From Dicaeum eximium (taxonomy: Eukaryota; Chordata; Aves; Passeriformes; Dicaeidae): a DNA stretch of 64,000 nt. Below are positions 13,801 to 25,647 of the stretch, in pieces. Position 1 is the first letter of the stretch. Every line of letters starts with the position of its first letter. A program made the position numbers and the translations under genes. Under the pieces are notes generated by a model. That model saw only the letters and a list, made by a program, of their open reading frames with translations. It made no database searches and was not told the DNA's origin. Where the stretch lies: assembly GCA_013396995.1 (NCBI GenBank), contig VWZP01007456.1, positions 3,271,482 to 3,335,481 of the forward strand, written 5' to 3'.

Positions 13801-15659
13801 TTTGATTTAAAAATATCTGAAAGGAAAGTGATACCTTCTTCTTTTCCTCTGAGGAATAGCTCTGATGAAGTTACAAGGCAAGAAATTCTTCCTGCTCCTG
13901 GGGTATTGCTTTTGCTTTGTCAGATCAGTGAGAAAAGGGAAAATCCCCCAGAGCAGCAGACTGCTGCCCAGATTATCAGTAAAGAATTTTCTGGAAACCC
14001 TACTGCATACCATCATTTTTTGTACTTCTTGCAATCCAGACATTACTTTAAATAAAAACATAGATTAAAAGTTACTATTTCTGGTTTCTTTGGTATGACA
14101 GAGAAATTGCAGGGTTTTATCTCAGTCAGTTTTCCCAAAAATCTTTGCTTTTTTTTATCAGGAAGAGACAGCTGCAAGTCATATCTGAGCTCCAATCTGT
14201 ATTTATCCAGACACACCTCGAGAAAATAGCTATAGATTTATCCAGGAGCTCATTGCTCTGTCCTATCACATTCCCAACCCAACCCATGTGCCTCAGGAGT
14301 AGCTGGATCCTATTTCAAGTCACCATCTTCCAGGTGTCTGCAGAGAAACAAAATGCACTAAGTGAGAAGTACTTGCTTGTTAAAAGAAGAAAAGACAGGC
14401 TTCTCTTCAGGTATTTTAAACTGCTTGGTGTTCTTCAAACACAAACCAGCTAAAATAGAGAATACTGAAGCAGCCACTTAGTAGGAGGGCACACATGATC
14501 TTTAAAAAGATCAAGACAGAAGAGAGAGAAAATCCATGATCAGCACCAGCACATATTATACTCACAGCATTTGTTAGGTAGCATGCTTTGCCTTGTGTTG
14601 AATCTTGCTGCCTCAAATTTTCATTTGGACATAGGGCTGTTACTCAGAGAGGTAAGAAGGTGAGCTCACCCCCTTAGCTTAGTTGGATTTGGGATTATTC
14701 CCTTCTCCCTGGCAGAGTTACTAGCCTACCCTCCTCATTGCTTTAAAAAATGTGCTTGCTTTTCAGTTTCTGCAGTAGTTTGGCTTGTGTTGCACATCTG
14801 TACAGATGGTGTTGAATCTGCTGCTTTTGCTTTTTTTTGTTTCACTTTACTAGGTAGCCAAAAGTTTTGAAATGGCAGAATACTGAATAGGAAGTGAAAA
14901 ATTGCTGCATATGTAAAACACATTTTTTGGAAAATGCAGGTGGCTGTTGATGTATGTGAAGGTTTTGGAGTAATGTTGTTGACTTGCAAAACTAAGATAT
15001 TTCCCTAATCGCACTGGAGGCTGTTTATGCAGATCTAATCTGGATGTTTGGCAATGTCTTTCTGAAGGAGGTGACTCAAATGCAGATATGTGACAGGGCT
15101 TGCAGCACATGGCCATGCAGTGTGTGGGTGATCACTGCCTGGTTTCAAGCCCAGGAGGACCTGTGGAGTTGAACACGCTAAAAGCCCAAAATGCATTGCA
15201 AGTTTTCAGAAAAAAAATGGTCTTTAAATAAATACTGCAGTGGCATTCACCAGAGCAAATACTTTCTTAGTACTTACCTGGAAAACATTATTTGTAGATA
15301 AATACTGCCAATATTGTAACTTGGAGTAGCACAGGAGGGCCTCTCAGTTACGGGAAGTCTGCCCAGAAGATGCCTTTTAGTGAGCTGGAGCTCCATCCTC
15401 CCACTCCCAGGAGCAAGCCAGAACTCCTGCATAAATCTGGTGCTAAGTAGCAGAGCTGGTTGTGCTGCCAGCTCAGCACACAGCCAGGTGACATTCCTGA
15501 AAAGTAACTGCTTTCCTCTTGTGGTTCGCAGAGAGATGTAACTCTTTGGTGCTCCCACTGGCTGAATTAATCAAACTCTTAACATATGAATGGGGGAGAC
15601 CTGAAAATTTAGCCAAGCAGGTGAGGTCCAAGCTTGTGGAGACTGTGATTTTACAAGGA

Positions 15660-15835
15660 CTGCCACAGATAATATCTTCTTTATATTCTTTAGGCCTTCC
15701 AGTACATAAAGGGAGGCTACAAGAGAGCTGGAGAGGGACTTTTTACCAGGGCATGTAGTGACAGGACAAAGGGGAATGCTCACTTTCCTAAAATAAGAAA
15801 TAATCTGAGCAGACTGCAGATGACTTTTGAGCCTC
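15660..15835 (+). mobile_element. CR1 LINE fragment
   Basis: The + strand has the CR1 block 'ccttccagtacataaaggga', then 'ggctacaagagagctggaga', 'gggactttttaccagggcat' and 'gtagtgacaggacaaagggg', in the order found near the 3' end of CR1. The fragment lacks both ends: no terminal 'gattctgtg' block follows, and the sequence upstream of about 15660 is not recognisable. Confidence 0.85.
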
Positions 15836-18591
15836 ACTAGTGAGAGGTGGCACTGAAGTAACCAAGAATGGAAAGTGATGTGGAATCAGGTGGATAAACC
15901 TGGCCCTTATGAGGAGAGCAGAAGGAGTGGCTTCAGCAGGAAGGAGGGTATGACCTTTGTGCTAGTGAAGAGTTCATCAAAGCAGTGGTGGAGGGCTTCA
16001 TGCTCACCCCAGCAAGGTCCAAAGGGCTCCAGGCAAGGCTGTGAGTACAGCTGACCTGGCCAGACCCTCAGGCAGTCTTCATTCTCAGTCCATTATATCA
16101 GACCAATATATAATATATAATATTATGATCAAGGCAAGATCTTTTCCAACTTGGGTAAATATATGTCTCTGTGCTGAGCAGCACTGGTTCCTGGGATCAT
16201 TAGTGCCCACTCAAAAGAGAGTTGTGCTGAAAAAGACAAGAGTCTTTGTCATGCATTTGGTCTAGGCTCAGACAAATTGCCACCAGCAAGGACCTCCAAA
16301 AACCCCTTTGAACGTGTACCCTACTTGGCAGTAGGGGGACATTAAGGCCTACAGCTTTCCTCAAAGGATCTTGTGAGAGGAGAACTATTCTTCTCAAGCT
16401 GGCTACTCTCGACAATGTTACATCTTACCCTGCTTCTTGTGACAAGATAAGAGTGGATTTGTCTGCTAGTGTAAACAAAAAAATGGTTTTACACAGAAGC
16501 AGCTTACCCTGGCATCGCTGGGTTGAGCTGGTTCATCTGAGTGGAACTATTTCTACCTTTCTGAATCTCTTTTCACTCTTTGGGATGGAAGAGTGCTCAC
16601 AACTATTCCCACGCACACACACGCACTTGGCAATCAGAACCAGCATGTAGACCAGATTTCTGACTAAAGAGAATTGTATAATGTCTGTCTTCATCATCTT
16701 CCATCTGCTTTTCTTGCCAACTCAATTGCATATGTGCCACATTTGTGCTGTGCTCTATTCTTTCACCATGTCTAGAAAGCAAGGAGAAAATACAGTATGT
16801 CAAAGGCAAGGGAAATGTTCCTTAAATACATTAGCCTGTGGTATTTTTCAATTGTACAAAGCACCTGAGAGAATCTTTGATATAAAAGGGAAGATTTGTT
16901 TTAATGTATACATGAATTTTTATTCAGAAGTCATCTTTGTTTGCCAATATTTTAATAATTAAAGATTGCTCATGAAATAAATTCATACTACCTCAATACC
17001 TCCACATCCCAAAAAGAGAAAAAGAACCCCAAAGCTTCTGTGTCCTTTGAGAGGAAAGCAGGATTGTAACAAAATCACAAAGTGGTCCCATGGTTGATTC
17101 TGAAGCTGGCAGTAGTCAGATGTGGAGGGTTTTAAAAGGGACTGGGCTTTTTAGAAGCATTTTTTACATAAAACATTGATCTAGTTCCTGCTGCCCTCAA
17201 ACAAACAAACAAACAGACAGGACACCATGTGCTCACTCAAAAACTGCGCAGCAGCTGGAGATAGAGATGCATAACACTAAATTGTGGGGGCTTTTGGATT
17301 TTTTTTTTCCTTTTTAAGTGCTTTCTTCTATTTCCCAAGAGAATCTGAAAAATCAGACAGAGACAAATGCACCATACTGCAATTTCTGCCTCTTCTCAGC
17401 ATAGAAAAACCTCTGTGTCACAGGCATGTTCATGCAGTTTTGTGGTATGTGTTGGCTGGTCCATGCAGCAAGGGCAATTTCTGGTCTGGTAGTAGAAGCA
17501 AAAGGAAGAAATGCCATTTTTCTGTTGATGACATGGTTTTGCTCTTCAGCAGATAAGCTTTTTCAGGATATCTCCAAGTTTAGAATTTTCTTTCTCACAC
17601 TTGACCCTTTAGCGGGTCTGGACTTAAAGAGAGGTTTTATTGGGATTTTTTTTAGCTTCAAGGCAGGAACTCCCCATGAAGAGGTTCACTTGTTTATAAA
17701 CAAGAATGCAAAAGGAGATCTTCAAATCCAGGAAAAATCTGGAGTGGGGAGGGCATCATCATTTACATCAGTAAATTGCTCTCTACATCTTCCTCTCTGG
17801 TGTCCTTCAGTGTCCATCTTGTGTCAGGCTGCACTGGATTATTCTACCTTCTAGCAACACTAAAATGCAAATAAAATTAAGCAGAGAAATGTATGTTGGA
17901 TGTGCCCACCAGCCACACCAGGGGTGGGACACCCAGCAGAGGATAATTTATCCCCATGGAACCAAGCTGTCAGTTGTATGCAGCAAAATTGAGAGCTGGG
18001 ATACTTAACAGTAGTGGTGGCTTTGAGATTTATTTGTTCTTGGTTTCATGTTGCATGTGGTGTATTTTTTGAGGTCTTCTTCTTTGTTTGAAGGCAAATT
18101 TTAGCACACTCCTCTGCTGGCTTACAGAAGCATTTGGGACATGTTTCTGCACTTTTACTTTACTCTGCTTTGTCATTTTCTGTTGGCAGAACACAATCCC
18201 CATCTGGCACAACACTGTACTTTGTGCTATGATTCTGACTGCTGAACTTGCACGAGACAATACAGTCTCAGGACTATGTTTTATTATATTGTATCTGGCC
18301 TAAAGGGAAAAAAAAATCCATTGTAAGGCTTGGTTTTCCCTTTCTTCATTCAGAAATAAAATGTGATAAATGAAGGTGCTTTTTATAAAGAGCACGTATA
18401 TGACAGAGTGCATTGTGCATTTCTAAATTAAAAGAAAATACTTGAAACTAAAATTGCCTGCTTATGTAAATCCCTGTTGTCTATCTTTGTCATTTGAAAG
18501 ACATTTTCAAAGCATAGGAACTCTTCCAAGAACATATTCAAAGTTATTTCACTGTTAATTGCTAACCGAGCATTTTGAAACCTTTGATATA

Positions 18592-18945
18592 GAACCACAG
18601 AATCATGGAGTGTTAAGGGCTTGCAATGACCTTAAAGATAATCTAGCCCCCTCCCCCACTGCCATGGGCAGGGACACCTCCCACTAGACATGGTTGTTCA
18701 AGTCCTTATCCAAACTGGTTTTGAGCACTGCCAGGGTTGGGGCATATACAGCATCCCTGGGCAACTGTTCCAATGTCTAACCATCCTCACAGTGAAGAAT
18801 TTCTTCCTAATATCTAACCTAATTTTTTCTTTTTTCAGTTTGTAGCTTTTACTCCTTGTTTGTTCCCTACAATTCCTGATGAATGGTCCCTCTCCATCTC
18901 CCCTGTAGCCTCCAGAGCAAAGCAACTGAGTCTAGCTCCTCTCAT
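18592..18945 (-). mobile_element. CR1 LINE fragment, 3' end
   Basis: Reverse-complement CR1 3' end. It starts with 'accacagaatcatggagtgt', followed by the 'catccctgggcaactgttcc' block, 'gaagaatttcttcctaatat' and 'ggtccctctccatctcccct'. The minus strand translation retains IRLDIRKKFFTVRMVRHWNS from the ORF2 C-terminus. It is 5' truncated and moderately diverged. Confidence 0.93.
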
Positions 18946-21900
18946 AAATGCCTACACCAACCAACTGCTTACTCTGCAAATAATCAAGTAAATGAGGGAC
19001 CAGAATGTGTTTTCATCTGAACTAAATAATGTAAATTATGTTAATATGTAAATACAAACACATCTGTAACAGGGAGTTAAAAGTATTTCTTACCATGCAT
19101 GTTGCAATTGTTCTTATCTATAGTTGAGTCAGGTAGGGAGATTAGATGAGTGTTTTAAATACTTTCTTTTCTCTATTTGAATGAAAACAGGAGACTAGGC
19201 TTCAGTGAGTTCAAAATGTGCAGAGCAGAAATCCCAGTGCAGTATGCAAAGATTTCCTTTATACACCTACATGATCTTCTTGTTCAGATGCTTCACTAGA
19301 ACATGTTTTCTGATTAAATTAACATTCTTCTGCCTCTCAGAGCTTCTCATAGAATTTCTTTAGCATTTTGGCCTCATTGGCAGAGGGTACCTTGATCTTC
19401 TCTGATGCACTGAGAAGTGCATCCCAGTGAGTGTGGATCAGAGGCACTTGCCTTCCTCTACCCAGAGAAGTATTTCTTTATCTGCTGGGACTCAGCAGAC
19501 TCCATTTCCAACCACTTCAGCCCAGGCCTGGCTCCTTCTCTTGTCAATCCCTTTGGGAAGCCCACAATGGCAATCAGCAGAGCAGCAGCAGCACAGAGCC
19601 CTCATCTCCTCCTGGTGCCTCTTGCTGTGGTTTTTGGGAAGCACATCCAGTAGTGCTGTGCCTCCCACCCTGTGATCAGGGTATCCGTGTGATGCTGTTG
19701 TGGCTGTGCTCCCATCCTCTGGGGTGAGGCCTGGGCAAGGGCAGCAGTGTGGGGAGCAGGAATGGTGCAGCCAGTGTGAGGATCTGCCACTCGTGAGTGC
19801 AGCTCAGAAATGATGGAGCGTGCTTGGGGAGCTTGTTTAAGAACCTAAATAATTCACATCCCACTTCCACCACCTAATACATCCAATGCAGTGAGTGAAG
19901 CCAAAAGACCATTTTGTATTGGCCAAAGAGCTGTCCCAAAGTCTCAGTCCCTGGCATGTTCTACTTATTGTGGAAATTACAATGGCACAAACAGAAATTT
20001 AGGTAATGCAGGATAAATAAGAGACAGGCTTGAACCCTCAAGGAAGAAAAGAGTATTTTCATTTACACAGTACTGGTAATAGTAACTCCAAGAAAATTAA
20101 TTATACGTTCAGATCTTGCACATCATACATAGTCAGATTTATTCCTAAGTGGCATATTATCAAAATTTCCAGTGGCATTTCAGCTGTTCATTAAACTTTA
20201 CTGTAGGACATAGTGACAATTTATTACACAGCTATAAAAGCAGCAGTAATCATTATAAATGCAAGCCTTCAATGTTTCTTTCTCTGTGTTATCAGCCCCT
20301 TCAACAGCACCCAGTTACTTCCTCTGGTTTATACAGGAGATGGGAGGTGTGCACAGATTAAGATTAGTAGCCCCTGTAAAATACAGTTCTGGATTTGTGT
20401 CAAACTGACCAGTTGCATAGCGAGGAACAAAAACAAAAAAAAAGGCAGCTGTGCTGAGGACCCACATCTGAAAAAAAGGGGGAACACACCACTTTTATGA
20501 GGAATTCCTTTGTTTCAAGTAGAGTTGTGAAAATAATATGCAACACTAATGCATACAGAAAATTCGTGTCTATGCTCTTTGTGGTGGCTTTCCATGCCAC
20601 GTCCATGAGTATCTTAGATCATCTTTACTCTGGCTGCTACAGCAAAATCTTTGTGCTATAGATACTTGCATCTTGTTAAATTGGTTCCACTCTTTAATGG
20701 GCATGTCCCTCAGCACTTGCAGGTTTCTGTCTGGCAATATCTGTGCATTGCCTCTTGTGGTGTGCTGCAGTGTTCTTGCAAGCTCAGCTAATCAGTGGGC
20801 AGCAACAAGCCCCAGGTGATGTATTTGACTAACTGGCAGCTAATCAAGCTTATTTGAATTTTGCATGTCATATATTGGCAGCAAACTGTTCACATCATAA
20901 TCATAAAATACGTTCTGAACCAATCTAGAAAATGCATTTCAGGCAACGCTGATCAGCTTGCAGATCTGCAGCATGGTGAAGTAGCTCACATGCATCAAAA
21001 AAATTATGTCTGTTGAATTATTCATTCTGGGTTTTTTAATCCAATAACAGGCAATAAAATTTTTTCCAAGAGTTACATGGTTAGTGATAGTTACCAAAAT
21101 GCTGTAAATAAATGTAACCATTACCAACAGTTGACTTTTCACCACTTTTTCTGCCTTTTTTTGGGTTGTTTGGAGCACCACCTATTCTGATGCCTAAACA
21201 GGTTTTGTAATGTGGAATCAAATGGTGTAAGGAGTCAAAGAGTATGGAAATAGCTGTTGTATTGCACTGTATGCACACTGCAAATGGCAAGCAAAGGCTT
21301 TCTCTTCATCTTATGACAGGAGTATCAGGTAATTAGCATAAGTTTATGTATTTTTATTAGCAAGGTAATTAGCAGCCAGAGAATATGGTATTGTAGAGAT
21401 GGCCTAGATTTTATTACAGTATTGGACCATTCAGAAACAGACCCAGTTTCTGTACTACTTAGGTGAGCAATTACACAATGGAATCGTCCTCCCAAAATGC
21501 ATTGACAATTACCAGAATTGTGCATGCCACTGGAAAATTGCTGATACTAATTACCATCATTAGATACTTGAATACAAAAATCTGCAAATGCTTCAGGAAT
21601 TAGACATAAAATGGATTCTCTTCTTTCAGGTCAGCTGTACATGTATTTCTAAAGACTAGGAGGCAAAGATTAAGCCTGTAATTAACTTACAGATTTTTCT
21701 TTCATATACCTGTAAACATCTCTATGAGATTTACATTTTAAAATGGAAAATTTAGTTAATATTTTAATTAGTTTGTTTTGTGGTACATGAAGAATATTTT
21801 AAAATCACAAAACATATAAAGACTCACCCTTTTGATACTTTATTCATTGATGAGTTCCTTCAAAAGACATATCCCCCAAATTTATTGTATTTCATACAAG

Positions 21901-23037
21901 TGTATTTCACACACTTTCTGTGACTCACATTTTTATAGGATGCCTCAGGTTGTGAAGACAGCACTTAGCCAGCACATTCAGAGGATAAAACTGACTCTTA
22001 GCACATATGACAAGAACATAGCAGAAGTACAAATTCCCTGGGGAATGGGAGGGGAGGGGTTTTTGTTTGGTTTTGATTCCTTGTACATCTCACCTGTCAC
22101 TTGTATTGAAAATCTAGGCAAAGTTATCACTTCAGAAATACAACTGTGACTTCTAAACTTCTAATTTGACATCATTGTGTAAAGCTACTTCCCTAGCATA
22201 CATTTTGCCAAGTCGTGGCTTAAGCCAGGTCTAAAACAAAATTTAAAGCATATCAAATCTTATCAGGTGGCCTATGCTGCTGGAATAATTTCCCAGGTTA
22301 AGGCATAATATGAGTGCATTTTGCATGGTTTATGCGATCTGCCTGCCCTATTGGTCTGTACGCCCTTGAAAGCCCCATGAGAAACAGTCCTGTTTCATCA
22401 GTACATACATGAGAACATGTCAGAGCCACGTCACCAGCAGCATTTTGAGATGTAGGTGTTCAGTTGATAAATTTAGGATCATCCAGCTGATCAAACTATC
22501 AGGCCTCTTCTTTCTTTACCTGCCTCCCCAGCTGGTTTTGATGGTTGCTGCATTCATCTCTGTAAGGCCACAGGGCTTTCTCTGCTGCTCATCTCAGTGG
22601 CTCCTCTTGTTCTTTTTAAATCAACTCATGAAGTCATTTCAGTGTTGTCACTTCAAAAGTCCCATATAGTGGGGGGCGTTGCTGGAGCTAGATGCTGTCA
22701 TTGTCAGTACAATGTAAGATTTTTCCATTCTGCTGTCAGTAAAGAAAATGAACGTGATTTTGCCATTCTGCTTACACATGGTTTACAAAAAATGAAAAGA
22801 AAATCCTTTCCATCCTTTTCTCTTCCTTACACCAAATAAAAGGATGGGGTAATCCAAATGAAAGAAGTGACATTGCCTTTATTTTATAAATATACAAGGA
22901 CTGTGTCATGACTTGTTCAAGTCATGCTGTTCCACTGAAAAACATCTGGTTATTCTCACTCCTGGTGAGGCCATTTGGACTTGATGGAATACCCTTTTCC
23001 TTTCTTTCTCTTTTTTCCCCTCACCCAAAACTCCCAG

Positions 23038-23215
23038 GATATCCAGTGAACACTCACCAAAGCTTCAGATCCGGAGCCACAGTTACCTGAGGGCGGTGAG
23101 CGAAGTCTCCATCAACAGGAGCCTGGACAGCCTGGACCCTGCAGGGCTGCTGACATCCCCCAAGTTCCGCTCCCGCAACGAGAGCTACATGAGAGCCATG
23201 AGCACCATCAGCCAG
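23038..23215 (+). CDS. DLGAP1: DLGAP1 exon A (internal coding exon, 178 nt)
   Basis: Internal coding exon of disks large-associated protein 1, a scaffold of the excitatory postsynaptic density that links PSD-95-type MAGUKs to SHANK proteins. The acceptor is ctcccag|G and the donor is CAG|gtgggt. The first base completes a codon begun in the upstream exon; 59 complete codons follow, ending in phase 0. The protein starts ISSEHSPKLQIRSHSYLRAV and ends RSRNESYMRAMSTISQ. It holds two GK-domain-binding type repeats, RSHSYLRA (23072-23095) and RSRNESYMRA (23168-23197). In human DLGAP1, as I recall it, only the third residue of this exon differs (N instead of S). DLGAP2 is similar here, but the following exon favours DLGAP1. 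The three-frame open reading downstream of the donor is intron. Confidence 0.96.
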
Positions 23216-25406
23216 GTGGGTGACGTGCCCTGGGGCAGCCTGGGCAGCAGGTGTCACACTGAACACTGCTTGCAATAGGTGAAATTGGATTTTGCTTTAA
23301 GTGGTGCTCACCAACACTGTCATTCAACAGGGTTCTTAAGGATCTTGTGCTTAGTGCCTCCAACCAAAAATTTTTGAATGCCTCAAAGAAAAGTTTCTGT
23401 GCTGAGTGAGGCGCTAAAGTAAAATCAGGCTGTTAATAGTTTGTACTCCACAATTCTATTAGAGATTTTATTTTCTATATGCTATTTTATGCATTCTTTA
23501 CTTTGTGTACCTCCAAACTTTTCACCTAAATAGTACAAATATGACAGTATATGTATTAAGTGCAAAAATCTGTCTGTATTTTTGCCCTGAAATCCTGTAA
23601 GAGATCTTCATGCTCTTAAACAAGAAGAAAAATGAAGTCCACTGTGACAGATTCAGTGTATGTGTTTTAATGTTATAAAATAGCCTGTTGTTGCATTCAG
23701 CATGCTTGTACAGTTGGGTTCACAGGGAACAGATCTGAAAGAAGCAAAAGTGACAGAACACCACAGGGCAGAGGGCCAGTAGTTAATCTGCTACCTCCTC
23801 TAGCTCCTTGGTATGATTTTTGGCTTGTTAGCTTAAGTGGATCATTTGGGTAAATCACTTCGATGAAAAAACTTCCTTAAGCTATTCCAGAAGGGCAGCA
23901 GGCAGGATTTGTGGTGCCGCATACTGATCCCTTATGACTGGCACACCAAGTCATCGCCATGTCAAAAAAAGTGTGTGACATCAGTGACACCAGGACTGCA
24001 TGTGTATAACAAATACACGTCCAATATGGAGCTGTAGTTTCCCCTTCTGCAGTATGCTATATTTAGACACTTCAGAGTATTCACCTGAGTATTTTGAAGT
24101 GAGGCACTTTGCATAGAGCATGGGCTGATGCTCTAAAAGAGGGATGTATCTAGGAGAAAACAGCACAGAAATTTAGGTCTTAGAGGCAACTACATGAACA
24201 TTAGGTCAGGTTACTTGTTTAGCTGCACACCTAACACACAAAACTGTCAGCCAAGGAGTGGTCATTATTTGCCAAGGTGAAAAAGATTTTTTGGTTTAAA
24301 AATGCATTAATTCAGAGATATTTACTTGAGGATTGAATATTCTCTGCCATAGTAAGATGATTCTTTTTGTTGTACTACCTACTACTCTTCCCTGCTTTTT
24401 AAAATAGTTTTCCTTTGAAAAAAATATGTTTTACTCTCTGAGATCTTTCAGTTATGCGTACAAAGACTCCACAAAAAATTTTTCTTGGCAACATTAATCT
24501 TGGAAGAGAATTTCTAATGGAGTTTTTTCCTACCTTCCTAACATAGTCTTATCTTCTCCTGCTAACTTGGTCTTGTACATGATTGAAAGCTAACAAAATC
24601 CTCAAGTGATGGTTTCCATCTGCATGTTTCCTACAGTGATAATTATTGTGCTTTAATGCCAAGCTCAGGGCTCAATTCTCAGTTTAGAAATGTGAGACTG
24701 CTAATTAAGCCAAGGTAAATGTTTTCCAGATTCTTAAGACCTGTAGGAAGTTTTTGAATGTTCTTTAGCCACCATGAGTGCAGGTCTTTGTCACCACCTA
24801 GTGTCTGCTGCACAAAGGATCTAAGGATTCCTTTGCATCTGCTCTCAGCCAGAAATTTAGTTCTACAAACATTTTTCCCCAGCAGCAAAGCTGGTTCCCT
24901 TACCAACCTCCCCTTCCTGTATTTGCTACCCTCCAGCTTTCCAGACACTCAGGTTTTTGTTAGTGTGATTGCCTGTGGATTGCATTGATAATGTACTGGG
25001 GTTAAGCTGACCCTTTTTGGTTTTTTCCTCACCCCACAATGAAAGTGTGATCTTTATTTTACATGTAATGATCACAATGATCAAACATTCAACCTCTGCC
25101 GTGGGCCCTGGGTCACATAAAACAGAAGCTGCTATGAGGGCTCCAGGCTTCCCACCAGTTTCAGAAGAGCCAAGAGCCCAAACTCTGCTGAATCTTTGCC
25201 CAGCACCTCTGTCTCCCATTTTTATACACTGTTTTTTCCCCTCACAATTGCTGCTATGGGATGTCCCATTTATCTTTCTTCACGTGCAGAGGGATCCCCT
25301 AACAGGTGTTTGCCACTGGGCCACAGTAGCTTGAGAGTGTTTGCGCGAGGCAGTGTGGAGTGTCCGCGTACGGGATGCTCTGACCGTGCCCGGTGTGTGC
25401 CCGCAG
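23216..25406 (+). other. DLGAP1: DLGAP1 intron, 2.2 kb
   Basis: Short intron between the two firmly identified exons, starting gtgggt and ending cccgcag. I see no mobile element or RNA gene in it. The last 70 bases are CpG-rich (for example tgtccgcgtacgggatgctc) and remain open in the exon's frame, so the frame alone does not mark the exon boundary; the acceptor and the protein match do. The pyrimidine tract is interrupted by G residues, so this acceptor looks weaker than those of the other two exons. Confidence 0.92.
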
Positions 25407-25647
25407 GTGAGCGAGATGGAGGTGAACGGGCAGTTCGAATCCGTCTGCGAGTCGGTGTTCAGCGAGCTGGAGTCCCAGGCCGTGGAAGCGCTGGACCTGC
25501 CCATGCCGGGCTGCTTCCGCATGCGGAGCCACAGCTATGTGAGAGCCATCGAGAAGGGCTGCTCCCAGGATGACGAGTGCATATCGCTGCGCTCCTCGTC
25601 TCCCCCGCGCACAACCACCACGGTGAGGACCATCCAGAGCAGTACTG
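25407..25647 (+). CDS. DLGAP1: DLGAP1 exon B (internal coding exon, 241 nt)
   Basis: Continues the DLGAP1 frame directly: exon A ends at Q and this exon starts VSEMEVNGQFESVCESVFSE. It encodes 80 complete residues plus the first base (G) of the next codon, so it leaves in phase 1. It contains the third GK-binding type repeat, RMRSHSYVRA (25518-25547), followed by EKGCSQDDECISLRSSSPPR, a serine- and threonine-rich stretch and TVRTIQSST. The segment LDLPMPGCFRMRSHSYVRAI is what I remember for DLGAP1 rather than DLGAP2. One position (I in DECIS) differs from the human V I recall. The exon is far richer in GC and CpG than its surroundings. The donor is ACTG|gtgagt. The exon starts with GTGAGC straight after the acceptor AG, so its first bases also read as a donor. 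Confidence 0.96.

Larger units (their letters stand above)
1..23037 (+). other. DLGAP1: DLGAP1 intron (5' part outside window)
   Basis: This 23 kb is non-coding as far as I can read it. Its 3' end is a strong acceptor: a long pyrimidine tract at about 22990-23020 followed by ctcccag at 23031-23037. The preceding human DLGAP1 exon (ending TELTTLK) has no counterpart in any frame here. Besides CR1 fragments at 3.3, 4.2, 15.7 and 18.6 kb, a pyrimidine run at 1.9 kb and a CpG-rich patch at 7.5-7.8 kb, listed separately, I see only AT-rich unique sequence. The open frames inside it are short, overlap on both strands and have no recognisable domains. A short run of 17 A opens the window. Confidence 0.85.

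Noticed and set aside
17426..17854. 142-codon + strand open frame
   Set aside because: No family recognised and no splice sites linking it to DLGAP1; it is within the range expected by chance in 64 kb.
22908..23090. Open frame spanning the acceptor of exon A (reads YPVNTHQSFRSGATVT)
   Set aside because: It is a different frame from the DLGAP1 protein; the correct frame at the same place reads ISSEHSPKLQIRSHSY.
25341..25406. Upstream extension of exon B's open frame with an ATG at 25341
   Set aside because: Exon A joins exactly at 25407 in the known DLGAP1 protein order, so this is intron that happens to stay open.
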